A stretch of 64,000 bases of DNA, taken from contig JAZUBQ010000023.1 in NCBI GenBank assembly GCA_045638525.1, forward strand, positions 124,001 through 188,000, in the 5' to 3' direction. Position 1 is the stretch's first letter; every line of letters starts with the position of its first letter. Origin of the DNA: SIG452 sp045638525 (lineage in GTDB: Bacteria; Bacillota; Clostridia; UMGS1840). The position numbers were made by a program, and so were the translations under genes. Below are positions 7,865 to 16,573 of the stretch, in pieces. A model generated the notes under the pieces. The model did not search any database and had not been told where the DNA came from. It saw nothing but the letters and a program-made list of their open reading frames with translations.

Positions 7865-8004
7865 ACAATGGGAAACACACCGGAATTCTTCTTGAGGGGA
7901 ATCTTACAAAAAAAGTAATACATTTATGGGAAGAAAACAAGGTTTGTTATTTGTATAACAAATCCAAAACACGGAAAAAATAGAAAGAATCCATACAGAA
8001 TCTC

Positions 8005-8033
8005 TTGACAAACAAAGTGAAATCAGATATACT
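8005..8033 (+). promoter_or_regulatory. Strong sigma-A promoter of the OPT transporter gene
   Basis: Perfect TTGACA at 8005-8010, a 17-base spacer and TATACT at 8028-8033. The leader of roughly 70 bases before the ATG shows no convincing conserved structure. Confidence 0.82.
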
Positions 8034-8109
8034 ATAATCAGCGAAATATGCGTCGAAATTTGGCGAGAAAGAATAGCCGTATCAAAAAACGGCAGATTGG
8101 AGACGATTT

Positions 8110-10017
8110 ATGGAACAAAACAACAACTTTAAGCCTTACATTCCTGCAAGTAAGGTAACCCCTGAAATCACAGTAACTTCCATTATTATGGGGATTTTAC
8201 TGGCAGTTATTTTTGGTGCTGCCAATGCATATCTTGGACTTCGTGTGGGTATGACGGTATCTGCATCCATCCCTGCGGCAGTTATCGCAATGGGCGTTAT
8301 CCGTATCATTATGCGTAAAAACTCCATTTTGGAAAGCAATATCGTGCAGACCATCGGCTCTGCAGGTGAATCGGTTGCAGCAGGTGCAATTTTCACTCTG
8401 CCTGCACTTTTCTTATGGGCAGCGGAAGGCGTTGCCGAAAAACCCGGCATCTTAGAAATCACTTTAATCGCATTGGTTGGTGGTTTACTGGGTGTGTTCT
8501 TTATGATTCCTTTAAGAAATGCGTTAATCGTGAAAGAACACGGCGTTCTGCCCTATCCGGAAGGAACCGCTTGTGCAGAAGTTCTTTTAGCCGGTGAAGA
8601 AGGCGGTGCAAACGCTTCCACCGTATTTGCAGGTATGGGAATTGCCGCACTCTTTAAATTGATTATTGACGGTTTGAAAGCAGTACCCGGAGAAGTATCT
8701 TTGCGTGTCAAAGGCTTTGCCGGAGAAATCGGAACTCAGATTTATCCTGCGGTTATGAGCGTTGGTTTTATCTGCGGTCCCAGAATTGCTTCTTATATGT
8801 TTGCCGGCGGTTTATTCAGCTGGATGGTAATGATTCCTGCCATTGTTTTATTTGGTCAGAATCTGATTTTATATCCCGGTGTTGACCAGACCATCGGTCA
8901 GATGTATGAAGCAGGCGGCGCAAGTGCTATCTGGAGTTCTTACATCCGTTACATCGGTGCAGGTGCTCTGGCGGCAGGCGGTATCATCAGCTTAATTAAA
9001 TCGTTACCCTTAATCATCCGTACCTTCCGTGATGCGGTTTCCAGCATCGGTTTAAGCGGAAACGGCGGACAAGCAAGAACCGAACAGGATTTGAAAATGC
9101 CCATCGTTTTGGGTGTTATCGCTGTTTTAACCTTAGCTGTATGGTTAATTCCTGCAATTCCCGTTTCTTTCATCGGTGCCATTGTAGTGGTAGTATTCGG
9201 TTTCTTTTTTGCAGCAGTATCTTCCCGTATGGTAGGCTTGGTTGGTAGCTCCAATAACCCGGTTTCCGGTATGGCCATCGCTACCTTACTGATTGCAACC
9301 ACCATCTTAAAATTAACCGGCGAAAGCGGTGTAGCAGGTATGACTGCTGCAATCGCAATCGGTTCCATCATCTGTATCGTTGCGGCAATCTCCGGCGATA
9401 CTTCTCAGGACTTAAAAACCGGTTTCTTACTGGGTGCAACCCCGAAAAAACAGCAGATTGGGGAAGTGATTGGTGTTGTGGCATCTTCTCTGGCAATCGG
9501 CGGTACTCTGTATCTGTTAGACAGTGCTTGGGGCTTTGGTTCCGAACAGTTGGCAGCTCCTCAGGCAACCTTGATGAAGATGATTATTGAAGGGGTTATG
9601 AACGCAAATCTGCCCTGGAATCTGGTATTCATCGGTGTATTTGTTGCCATCGTAATTGAAATCATCGGTATTCCCGTGTTACCTTTTGCTATCGGTGTTT
9701 ATCTGCCGGTACACTTAAATGCTTGTATTATGGTTGGCGGTCTGATTCGTCTGTTTATGGATAAATCCAAAAAAGAAGAAACCAAAAAACAGGCAACCAT
9801 CAACGACGGTATCTTATATTGCTCCGGTATGATTGCAGGGGAAGGTCTGGCAGGTATTGCTTTAGCACTGTTAGCAGTGTTCGGTGTGGATTCTGTGATT
9901 GATATTTCCGGTTTCTTAAACTTCTCTCCCATGGTTTCCAACATTGCAAGTTTAGTAGTGTTTGCATTGATTATTTTAACCGTTCTGAAATTTTCCATTT
10001 GGAAAAAAAGAAGCTAA
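8110..10017 (+). CDS. OPT family oligopeptide transporter
   Basis: The 635-residue, strongly hydrophobic protein begins with the OPT-family features EITVTSIIMGILLAVIFG and ANAYLGLRVGMT, followed by 14 or more predicted membrane segments. Bacterial OPT proteins of this size import peptides or metal chelates, driven by the proton gradient; the true substrate is unknown. The ribosome site is GGAG, eight bases before ATG. A PqqD-like gene starts 13 bases after the stop, which makes a two-gene operon closed by the terminator at 10457. No frameshift or truncation is seen. Confidence 0.9.
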   Translation: MEQNNNFKPYIPASKVTPEITVTSIIMGILLAVIFGAANAYLGLRVGMTVSASIPAAVIAMGVIRIIMRKNSILESNIVQTIGSAGESVAAGAIFTLPALFLWAAEGVAEKPGILEITLIALVGGLLGVFFMIPLRNALIVKEHGVLPYPEGTACAEVLLAGEEGGANASTVFAGMGIAALFKLIIDGLKAVPGEVSLRVKGFAGEIGTQIYPAVMSVGFICGPRIASYMFAGGLFSWMVMIPAIVLFGQNLILYPGVDQTIGQMYEAGGASAIWSSYIRYIGAGALAAGGIISLIKSLPLIIRTFRDAVSSIGLSGNGGQARTEQDLKMPIVLGVIAVLTLAVWLIPAIPVSFIGAIVVVVFGFFFAAVSSRMVGLVGSSNNPVSGMAIATLLIATTILKLTGESGVAGMTAAIAIGSIICIVAAISGDTSQDLKTGFLLGATPKKQQIGEVIGVVASSLAIGGTLYLLDSAWGFGSEQLAAPQATLMKMIIEGVMNANLPWNLVFIGVFVAIVIEIIGIPVLPFAIGVYLPVHLNACIMVGGLIRLFMDKSKKEETKKQATINDGILYCSGMIAGEGLAGIALALLAVFGVDSVIDISGFLNFSPMVSNIASLVVFALIILTVLKFSIWKKRS

Positions 10018-10030
10018 GGATTGATGTTTC

Positions 10031-10375
10031 ATGAAACAAAAAGACTTCTCTCAAAATTATTTGGAAAAAATTCCTGCAAAAGCACAACACTTACGCTATC
10101 AAACAGATGAAAACAAAATCGTAACATTAGAAATTGATAATACAGGTTTTATGAACCGGATTGCGCAAAAATTGTTTAAAAAACCTAAGATATCTTACAT
10201 TCATCTGGATGAATTGGGAAGCTTTGTGTGGCCCCTTATTGATGGTCAGACATCGGTTATGGACATCGGTCAGCAGGTAAAAGAACAGTTCGGGGAAAAA
10301 GCAGAACCCCTTTATCCAAGATTAGCACAGTATTTTGGAATTTTAGAAAGTTACGGTTTTGTCATTTTTCAATAA
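10031..10375 (+). CDS. PqqD-like small protein paired with the OPT transporter
   Basis: The 114-residue product shows the PqqD-type pattern: a central DELGSFVWPLIDGQ block (hydrophobic residues around a conserved G and W), then IGQQVKEQFGE, and a C-terminal helix with LESYGFV. PqqD-fold proteins bind precursor peptides in PqqA and RiPP maturation, but many Firmicutes copies stand without such enzymes. No radical-SAM or peptide-modifying gene is in this window. The AAGGA ribosome site overlaps the OPT stop region, which supports co-expression with the transporter. I infer a peptide-binding or assembly role with the transporter; this is not shown. Confidence 0.7.
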   Translation: MKQKDFSQNYLEKIPAKAQHLRYQTDENKIVTLEIDNTGFMNRIAQKLFKKPKISYIHLDELGSFVWPLIDGQTSVMDIGQQVKEQFGEKAEPLYPRLAQYFGILESYGFVIFQ

Positions 10376-10456
10376 GAGAAAACCTAAGGTTTTGTTTTGA
10401 AATTTTACACCGAAAAAGGCATTGCTTCCATTGGGAAAATGCCATATACTTTAAAT

Positions 10457-10496
10457 AAAAAAGACGAAATTCTTTCACAGAATTTCGTCTTTTTTT
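10457..10496. terminator. Bidirectional terminator between the OPT-PqqD and carbohydrate operons
   Basis: A 17-bp stem, 10457-10473 with 10479-10495, loop TTCAC. It is A-rich on the left and T-rich on the right, so it can stop the convergent transcripts from both sides. Confidence 0.88.
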
Positions 10497-10508
10497 ACTT
10501 ATTTGGTG

Positions 10509-11576
10509 TTAGATGGACACATCAATGGATTTTTTCTCATTTGCTGATTGAAAAGCTGCTTCCATTACATACATCACACGCAGTGCCTGTTCGGGTGTAA
10601 TGGTAAGTTCTGCTTTTCCTTCGATGGCATCGGTAAATTGGTCGTATACCACCGTCACATCGTCTGTAATGCCTTCGGGAAGGCTTAATGCGATGGTTTC
10701 AGTGCAGTTATCATTGCGAGGTGCCATGGTTTTTGTGGGACCTGCCATAGTATAGAAGATTTCTTCTTCCCACTCGACATTGTTGTCGGTGCAACGGACA
10801 ATTTTACCGTCGCAATCCCAACTGTCAATCTGCAAGGTTCCGTTTTCGCCCATAACATACCATCTGGGATGGGGGATGTAGTGATTGGTACCTACCTCAA
10901 CGATTGCAATTAAGCCACTTTCAAAGGTAATCATCAGATGGAAATTGTCATCCACTTCGGGATACTGCACATTCATCATTTTGCAATATACCTGTGTTAC
11001 CTTTTCAGGAATCATATACATCAGCTGGTCAATCAGATGAACGCCCCAATCCAGCATCATACCGCCACCAAGAGATTTTAAGGTTCTCCAGCCGGAGGGC
11101 ATACCGCGAGAGCCTTCCACACGGGATTCAATCACCAGAGGTTGTCCGATTAGTCCCGCTTCAACCTTTTGTTTCATCAAAACAAAGTCACGGTTGGTTC
11201 GGCGGTTCTGGTCAATGGTAAACACCTTGCCGGTTTCTTTTACTACTTCCATAACTTCCAACAATTCTTCGGAAGATATGGTTACCGGTTTTTCGCAAAT
11301 TACGTGTTTTCCTGCACGAAGCGCATCAATCACGACAGTTTTGTGAGCATCATTGGTGGTTGCCACTAAAATGATATCCAAAGTTTCATCGTTTAAGATT
11401 GCGTCATAAGAAGGATAAACGATAAGACCTCGTTCTTTTGCGTGGTCACAGGCACTTTGGTCGGGATCATAGATACCTTTGATGGTAACACGTTCATACC
11501 CTGTTAACATCTGGTAGTGCTGTCTTGCCATACTTCCGAAGCCGATAATGCCCATTGTATGTGTTACACCCACCAC
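10509..11576 (-). CDS. Gfo/Idh/MocA family NAD(P)-dependent oxidoreductase
   Basis: The 355-residue protein has an N-terminal Rossmann fold (GIIGFGSMARQH), the family motif CEKPVTIS with the catalytic lysine, and a C-terminal alpha/beta domain containing GGGMMLDWGVHLIDQL, in which D and H are typical catalytic residues. Enzymes of this family oxidise or reduce sugar hydroxyls. The frame overlaps the preceding isomerase gene by 13 bases. A start at the internal ATG (11555, giving MGIIGFG) is also possible because no clear ribosome site fits the first ATG. It is last in a four-gene minus-strand operon. The substrate is unknown. Confidence 0.85.
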   Translation of the reverse strand: MVGVTHTMGIIGFGSMARQHYQMLTGYERVTIKGIYDPDQSACDHAKERGLIVYPSYDAILNDETLDIILVATTNDAHKTVVIDALRAGKHVICEKPVTISSEELLEVMEVVKETGKVFTIDQNRRTNRDFVLMKQKVEAGLIGQPLVIESRVEGSRGMPSGWRTLKSLGGGMMLDWGVHLIDQLMYMIPEKVTQVYCKMMNVQYPEVDDNFHLMITFESGLIAIVEVGTNHYIPHPRWYVMGENGTLQIDSWDCDGKIVRCTDNNVEWEEEIFYTMAGPTKTMAPRNDNCTETIALSLPEGITDDVTVVYDQFTDAIEGKAELTITPEQALRVMYVMEAAFQSANEKKSIDVSI

Positions 11577-12532
11577 ATTTCACCTGCACTTTCACAAATG
11601 ATGACATCTTTTAAGAAATCGATTGCTTTTTTAAGCCCTTCCAAAGGAGCCATCAGACCGTCTTCGTGTTCGATGGAGATAGCGCCATCATATCCCACCA
11701 TTTTTAAAGCACTGATGATATTATTCCAAACTTCTTTGCCGTGTCCGTAACCAACGGTTCTGAAAATCCAGCTTCTTTCAGCCAACTGGGCATAATCGTT
11801 GGTAGTATCTAAAACACCGGTGGTTTTGGTGTTGGTTTCATCAATTTTGGTATCTTTTGCGTGGAAGTGATAGATTGCACCTTTTAACATTCTGATTGCT
11901 TCACAGGGGTCAATTCCCTGCCAGAACAGATGGCTGGGGTCCACGTTGGCACCAATGATATCCCCAACAGCTTCTCTTAATTTTAAGAGGGTGGGGGGGT
12001 TATATACCATAAAACCGGGATGCATTTCAAATGCAATTTTTTTGATGCCGATTTCTTTTGCAAGTTTTGCGGTTTCCTTCCAGTAGGGAATCAAAACCTC
12101 ATTCCATTGCCAGTTTAACACATCAAGATATTCCGGGGGCCATGTACAGGTAATCCAGTTGGGATACTGAGATGCTTGGCAGTCACCGGGACAACCGGAA
12201 AAACCGATGATGGTATCGACTCCAAGAGCTACCGCAACCTTCATGGCATCCACAAAGTCGTTGTGATATTGCTCCGCAATTTCTTTTTGGGGATGAATGG
12301 GATTCCCGTGACAAGCAACCGCGGAAAGTTTCATATTATATTTTTGAAGCAGAGCTTTCAAATCTTCAATTTTCTGAGGATTTGCAAGATATTCTTTGGG
12401 ATCCAGATGCACTTTTCCGGGATAACCGCCGGCACCGATTTCCATGCTGTCTACCCCTAATTCGCTTAAATAGCGAATGGCATCTTCCAGACTCATTTCG
12501 TTTAAAACAGGTGACATAACCGAAAGTTCCAT
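11564..12532 (-). CDS. Sugar phosphate isomerase/epimerase-like TIM barrel protein
   Basis: The 322-residue protein is of the xylose-isomerase-like AP-endonuclease-2 superfamily. Plausible metal ligands appear in order: E in IAFEMHPGF, D with H in NVDPSHLFW, H in YHFHAKDTK and E with H in ISIEHEDGL. Members isomerise or epimerise sugars, and some act as eliminating enzymes on oxidised sugars. It lies between a ThuA-like gene (72-base gap) and a Gfo/Idh gene (13-base overlap). A small hairpin (12553-12559 with 12568-12574) precedes its weak GGACGGGAA ribosome site. The context suggests conversion of an oxidised sugar or glycoside. Confidence 0.85.
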   Translation of the reverse strand: MELSVMSPVLNEMSLEDAIRYLSELGVDSMEIGAGGYPGKVHLDPKEYLANPQKIEDLKALLQKYNMKLSAVACHGNPIHPQKEIAEQYHNDFVDAMKVAVALGVDTIIGFSGCPGDCQASQYPNWITCTWPPEYLDVLNWQWNEVLIPYWKETAKLAKEIGIKKIAFEMHPGFMVYNPPTLLKLREAVGDIIGANVDPSHLFWQGIDPCEAIRMLKGAIYHFHAKDTKIDETNTKTTGVLDTTNDYAQLAERSWIFRTVGYGHGKEVWNNIISALKMVGYDGAISIEHEDGLMAPLEGLKKAIDFLKDVIICESAGEMWWV

Positions 12533-12604
12533 AATAAATTCCCGTCCTTTCCGTCTGCAACATCTGCTGCAGACTTACCGTTTTTTAGACTTCTGATGCT
12601 TTGA

Positions 12605-13309
12605 TTACGGTTCCAGTAATTCAAAGTGAGGACAGTCCAATGTGATGTTTTTGCGGAGGGGACAAGCCCACTCTACAGCATTTTTAATGATTCTCTGAAT
12701 GTTTTCATTGTAGTATGCCGCATTGTCTTCGTGACCGGGCTGGAAGTAGAAAATCTTTCCGTTTTCTCTGGTAAAGGTGCAGCCGCTTCTGAACACTTGT
12801 CCGCCGGCAAACCATCCTAAAAATACCACTTCATCGGGATTGGGAATACCGAAAGGTTCACCGTATAATTCTTCTGCTTCCAAAGTGAAGGTTTCGTCTA
12901 CGCCTTTTGCAATGGGATGGTTGGGTGCAATGGTCCATAAACGTTCTTTCACGTTCATTCTCCATTTTAAGGTGCAGGAAGTACCCATCAGTTTTCTGAA
13001 AATTTTGTTAAAATGAGAAGAATGTAGAGCAATCAAGCCCATACCACCCAAAATGTGGTTCCAAACACGTTCCACAATGGGGTCGGGAATTTTTTCGTTG
13101 CCTCCGTGAGACCAGATAATTAACACATCGGTTTCACGCAGCACTTCTTCGGTAAAACCACAGTCCGGGTCAGATAATACTGCGGTAGAAACTTCTATAT
13201 CATCACTTTTTAAAAAGTTCGCGATGGTATTGCGAATTCCGTTGGGGTGCATTTCGACTGCCGCCGGGTTATTCAAGTAGGAATCATCGTCCCATACAAG
13301 CACTTTCAT
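12605..13309 (-). CDS. ThuA-like (trehalose utilisation) protein
   Basis: The 234-residue protein matches the ThuA family, which has a class-I glutamine-amidotransferase-like fold. Visible marks are LVWDDDSYL at the start, DVLIIWSHGG, GLIALHSSHF and the closing IFYFQPGHED with a conserved H. ThuA of rhizobia acts with the Gfo/Idh enzyme ThuB on trehalose or maltitol-type sugars through keto intermediates. Here a Gfo/Idh gene ends 13 bases upstream, which supports the same partnership. A GGAGG ribosome site precedes ATG. Length is normal; the substrate is unknown. Confidence 0.85.
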   Translation of the reverse strand: MKVLVWDDDSYLNNPAAVEMHPNGIRNTIANFLKSDDIEVSTAVLSDPDCGFTEEVLRETDVLIIWSHGGNEKIPDPIVERVWNHILGGMGLIALHSSHFNKIFRKLMGTSCTLKWRMNVKERLWTIAPNHPIAKGVDETFTLEAEELYGEPFGIPNPDEVVFLGWFAGGQVFRSGCTFTRENGKIFYFQPGHEDNAAYYNENIQRIIKNAVEWACPLRKNITLDCPHFELLEP

Positions 13310-13322
13310 TGTGTTTTTCCTC

Positions 13323-14390
13323 CTATAATCTCACTTCAAATCCGGTTTCAGCGGATTCATACATTGCTTCTAAAATCTTAATCATATTAAGACCTTCAAT
13401 GGGTTTGAATTTGGGTTTTTCGTTATTTTTAATAACATCGATAAAGTGTTTGATGTTATCAATGTGAGCGTTGGGACCATCGGACAATTTGGGGAGAATA
13501 TCTTCCAACACACCGTCTTTTTCGGTGAATACTTTGATGGTTTCGTCAGTCATAATAGCGCCCGCTTTGGTACCGCGCAGTTCCACAAAAACATTTTCCT
13601 GTTCAATGTTGGAAGCCCAGGAACATTCCACCTGCAGACAAGCACCGTTGTCGAATTTGATAAAGCCCATTGCCAGGTCTTCTACGTCGAAAATGCCGTC
13701 TTCTTTTGCCACGCCGAATCCGGAATGAACGGAGTCGGAAACATTGGAATCTGCAAACTTGCAATAAGTAGCACCGGATACAGCCACCGGAGTGGGATTG
13801 CCCATCAGCCAGATTGCCAGGTCAATCATATGAACACCAAGGTCAATCAGCGGACCGCCGCCGGATTGTTCTTTGGTGGTGAACCAGCCGCCTTTTCCGG
13901 GGATTCCGCGACGTCTCTGCCAACCGCAGCGACCGCAGTAAACTTCGCCCATAGAGCCTTCTTCAATATAATTTTTTAAATAAACAGATTTGGAACGGTA
14001 ACGGTTATTTCTCATAACCATCAGATGTTTTTCGTTTTTCTCTGCCGCTTCTTTCATACGGAGAGCTTCCGAAACAGAAATGGCATCGGGTTTTTCACAA
14101 AATACGTTGACACCGCTGTTTAATGCATCCACTGCAATGATGGAATGAAGATAGTTTGGGGTACAAATGTCAACAAAATCAAGAGTTTCATTTTTTAATA
14201 ATTCTTTGTAATCTGTGTATTCGTGAACAGATTCAATGGAATAACGTTCCTTGAGACGTTCGATTTTTTCGGGCAGAATATCGCAAATTGCCACAATTTC
14301 CACATCGTCATTGTCTTTGTAAGCACGCATATGAGTTTCGGTCATAATGCCGCCCAGTCCAATCAGACCTATTTTTAATTTTTTATCCAT
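13323..14390 (-). CDS. Gfo/Idh/MocA family oxidoreductase, first gene of the operon
   Basis: The 355-residue protein has a Rossmann motif (IGLIGLGGIMTETH), CEKPDAISV with the catalytic lysine, and GGGPLIDLGVHMIDLA in the C-terminal domain. A cysteine-bearing insert (YCGRCGWQRRRG) lies before that block. It is a distinct paralogue of the enzyme at the far end of the operon, so the pathway probably uses two redox steps on the sugar. TTGGAGG precedes ATG. It is read divergently from the AraC regulator, with 120 bases between the two starts. Confidence 0.87.
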   Translation of the reverse strand: MDKKLKIGLIGLGGIMTETHMRAYKDNDDVEIVAICDILPEKIERLKERYSIESVHEYTDYKELLKNETLDFVDICTPNYLHSIIAVDALNSGVNVFCEKPDAISVSEALRMKEAAEKNEKHLMVMRNNRYRSKSVYLKNYIEEGSMGEVYCGRCGWQRRRGIPGKGGWFTTKEQSGGGPLIDLGVHMIDLAIWLMGNPTPVAVSGATYCKFADSNVSDSVHSGFGVAKEDGIFDVEDLAMGFIKFDNGACLQVECSWASNIEQENVFVELRGTKAGAIMTDETIKVFTEKDGVLEDILPKLSDGPNAHIDNIKHFIDVIKNNEKPKFKPIEGLNMIKILEAMYESAETGFEVRL

Positions 14391-14510
14391 TTTGTTCCTC
14401 CAAAAAAAATTCTTTCATTTTTTTCAATTTTAGTATAGCATATCCAAATAGTATGTGATATAATAGATTTAACTAAAAATATCAATTTTTTACGATTTGA
14501 GGATTGTGGT

Positions 14511-15386
14511 ATGTTAAATTCCTTTACCGAAAAACCATTTATTATCAATGGAATCAAAAGCTGGATTCATTGCCTTGTGTGTGAGGTGGAAGGCGCAACC
14601 GGGGAAATTCCCGACGTTCACCATTCTCACGACTATATAGAATTGTTATACGCTCTGGATGCCGATGCCTATGTTTGGCTCAATGGGGAATGTTGCCCGT
14701 TTGTTACCGGAGATTTGATTATCGTAAATTCCAAAGTGTCTCATGCCTTGACGTTTAACCGGGCATCTACCCACATCTGTATTAAATTTTTACCCCAGAT
14801 TTTGTATGCTGACGAGAATTCTTTGTTTGAATTTAAATATGTGTTTCCGTTTTTGTTAGGCGGTTCCCAACAACAGATTTTCCATAAGGATGCCTTGCAA
14901 GATACCGATGTGTATCGTCTTGTGACGGAAATTATGGACGAATGGAACGGGAAAGAGCCCGCCTTTGAATTGGTCATCCGTGCCAATATTCTAAAAATTT
15001 TCACAGCAATCTTTCGTTATTGGCATAACAGTAATATGGTTCTGGGCGAAAATGTGGTTCCCGATATTGTGAAAACTGCGGTTCGGTATATGGAAACCCA
15101 TTTTGATACCGTAACCGAAGATGAGGTCGCAAAATATTGCAACGTCAGTTACCACTATTTTTCCTATATTTTTAAAAAGACGATGGGCAAATCCTTTCGT
15201 GAATATATCAGTATGCTTCGGTTTCGGGAAGCGGAAAAACTGTTGCTTTCCACCGATAAAAGCATTACGGAAATTGCTTATGCTTGCGGTTTTTCAACGT
15301 CCAGTTACTTTATTTCCAAATTTAAACTGCATAAAAATATGACGCCCAGTCAGTTTCGGAAAACCGCCCGTCAGACTTCCTACTAA
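14511..15386 (+). CDS. AraC family transcriptional regulator
   Basis: The 291-residue protein has an N-terminal cupin-like sensor (the VHHSHDYIELLY histidine cluster) and a C-terminal AraC domain with two helix-turn-helix units (VAKYCNVSYHYFSYIFKK and ITEIAYACGFSTSSYFISKF). Such proteins usually activate sugar genes when the ligand binds. Its divergent position beside the oxidoreductase/ThuA/isomerase operon makes it the likely local regulator. A TATAAT at 14459-14464 may be its -10 box, without a good -35, which fits an activator-dependent promoter. The ribosome site is GAGGA. Confidence 0.9.
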   Translation: MLNSFTEKPFIINGIKSWIHCLVCEVEGATGEIPDVHHSHDYIELLYALDADAYVWLNGECCPFVTGDLIIVNSKVSHALTFNRASTHICIKFLPQILYADENSLFEFKYVFPFLLGGSQQQIFHKDALQDTDVYRLVTEIMDEWNGKEPAFELVIRANILKIFTAIFRYWHNSNMVLGENVVPDIVKTAVRYMETHFDTVTEDEVAKYCNVSYHYFSYIFKKTMGKSFREYISMLRFREAEKLLLSTDKSITEIAYACGFSTSSYFISKFKLHKNMTPSQFRKTARQTSY

Positions 15387-15423
15387 ATCATAAGAAAGTT
15401 GACTTTGTTCGAAAAAGAAATTC

Positions 15424-15452
15424 TTTACAAATCAGACAATTTGTGATACAAT
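15424..15452 (+). promoter_or_regulatory. Sigma-A promoter of the stalk-domain protein gene
   Basis: TTTACA at 15424-15429, a 17-base spacer and TACAAT at 15447-15452, followed by AGGAGGA at 15471-15477. Confidence 0.78.
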
Positions 15453-15484
15453 ACAAGTATCAGAAAAACAAGGAGGAATATCCT

Positions 15485-16555
15485 ATGAAAAAAATGTTGG
15501 CAATTTTGTTTTCATTCTTAATTTTGTTTGGAACCACAATCGGTGTTTCTGCAGTGGATTATACCTACAATGCAGACGGAGATTATTATTCGGTAGAGAG
15601 CAAAATTGAGACTTCAGTAGCTCAAGACCCAATGAACAATCCTTTGTTTGAGGTAGTGGCACAGGTGCAGAGCGAAGAGCCTGTTTCGGTATTTGACAGC
15701 TATAATTATGAATATCCGGACGGAAACTATTATCAGTGTCGTATTGTCCACACCGTATTGGGCTATGACGGCATTGTGACAAAAGAATATGTAACCGATT
15801 ATATGGATTATATGGATGCCTGGGACGTTATGGATACCCTGGTGCCCGAAGAAGATCCCTGGCAGTATAACGATGGTCTGAAATTGGTAAATTGGGAAGA
15901 AATTGAGCAACCATACGCCTATACAGATATCAATGGAGTGTATTATATTTTCAGCGATCCTGTTTGGTGGGGCTATGGGTTATCTTATAACCTGGGCTTG
16001 ATGCAGGAAAGCTGGAGAGAGCAGGTTTATGTTCCCGGTGAAGATTTGCCCGATTGGGGTGATAACGATACTTTTATTTACACCGTTTTTTCCGATGATG
16101 TGAACTATCTGTTCCCCAAAACAGAGATTACAACTTTTGACGATAACGGCTATGCTGTTATGGCTTATCAGGGAAAACAGTATGTGATTCGTTTAAAACA
16201 AAGATTTATCACCTCTGTGGTTTATAATGGAGAAAAAATCTGCTTTGACCAGCTTCCTACGATTGAAAACGGAAGAACTCTGGTTCCTCTTCGTGCCATT
16301 TTTGAAAAAATCGGAGCAGAGGTTTTGTGGAATGGCGAAACCCGCACCGTTACCGCAACAAAGGATGATGTCTCTGTTTCCTTAACCATTGATGAAACCA
16401 CCGCATACAAAAATGGTGCAGCCATCACCTTGGATGTGCCTGCTAAAATTGTAAACGGAAGAACTCTGGTTCCCGTCAGATTTGTGGCAGATTGCTTTGG
16501 CGTGTCTGTAGATTGGATTCAGGAAACCAGAACTGTTGTTTTAAATGCACAATAA
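15485..16555 (+). CDS. Secreted protein with C-terminal stalk (copper amine oxidase N1-like) domain
   Basis: ATG at 15485 follows AGGAGGA, so the longer upstream frame is rejected. The 356-residue product has a signal peptide (about 1-22) and an acidic, tyrosine-rich middle of unknown type. A C-terminal stalk domain follows, with the two repeated ENGRTLVPLR and VNGRTLVPVRF motifs, each before an acidic beta segment. Stalk domains are wall-associated modules common in Clostridia and do not imply oxidase activity. The lipoprotein gene starts 18 bases downstream, so the two are probably co-expressed. Confidence 0.82.
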   Translation: MKKMLAILFSFLILFGTTIGVSAVDYTYNADGDYYSVESKIETSVAQDPMNNPLFEVVAQVQSEEPVSVFDSYNYEYPDGNYYQCRIVHTVLGYDGIVTKEYVTDYMDYMDAWDVMDTLVPEEDPWQYNDGLKLVNWEEIEQPYAYTDINGVYYIFSDPVWWGYGLSYNLGLMQESWREQVYVPGEDLPDWGDNDTFIYTVFSDDVNYLFPKTEITTFDDNGYAVMAYQGKQYVIRLKQRFITSVVYNGEKICFDQLPTIENGRTLVPLRAIFEKIGAEVLWNGETRTVTATKDDVSVSLTIDETTAYKNGAAITLDVPAKIVNGRTLVPVRFVADCFGVSVDWIQETRTVVLNAQ

Positions 16556-16573
16556 AAAGGAGAACGTTCTGAA

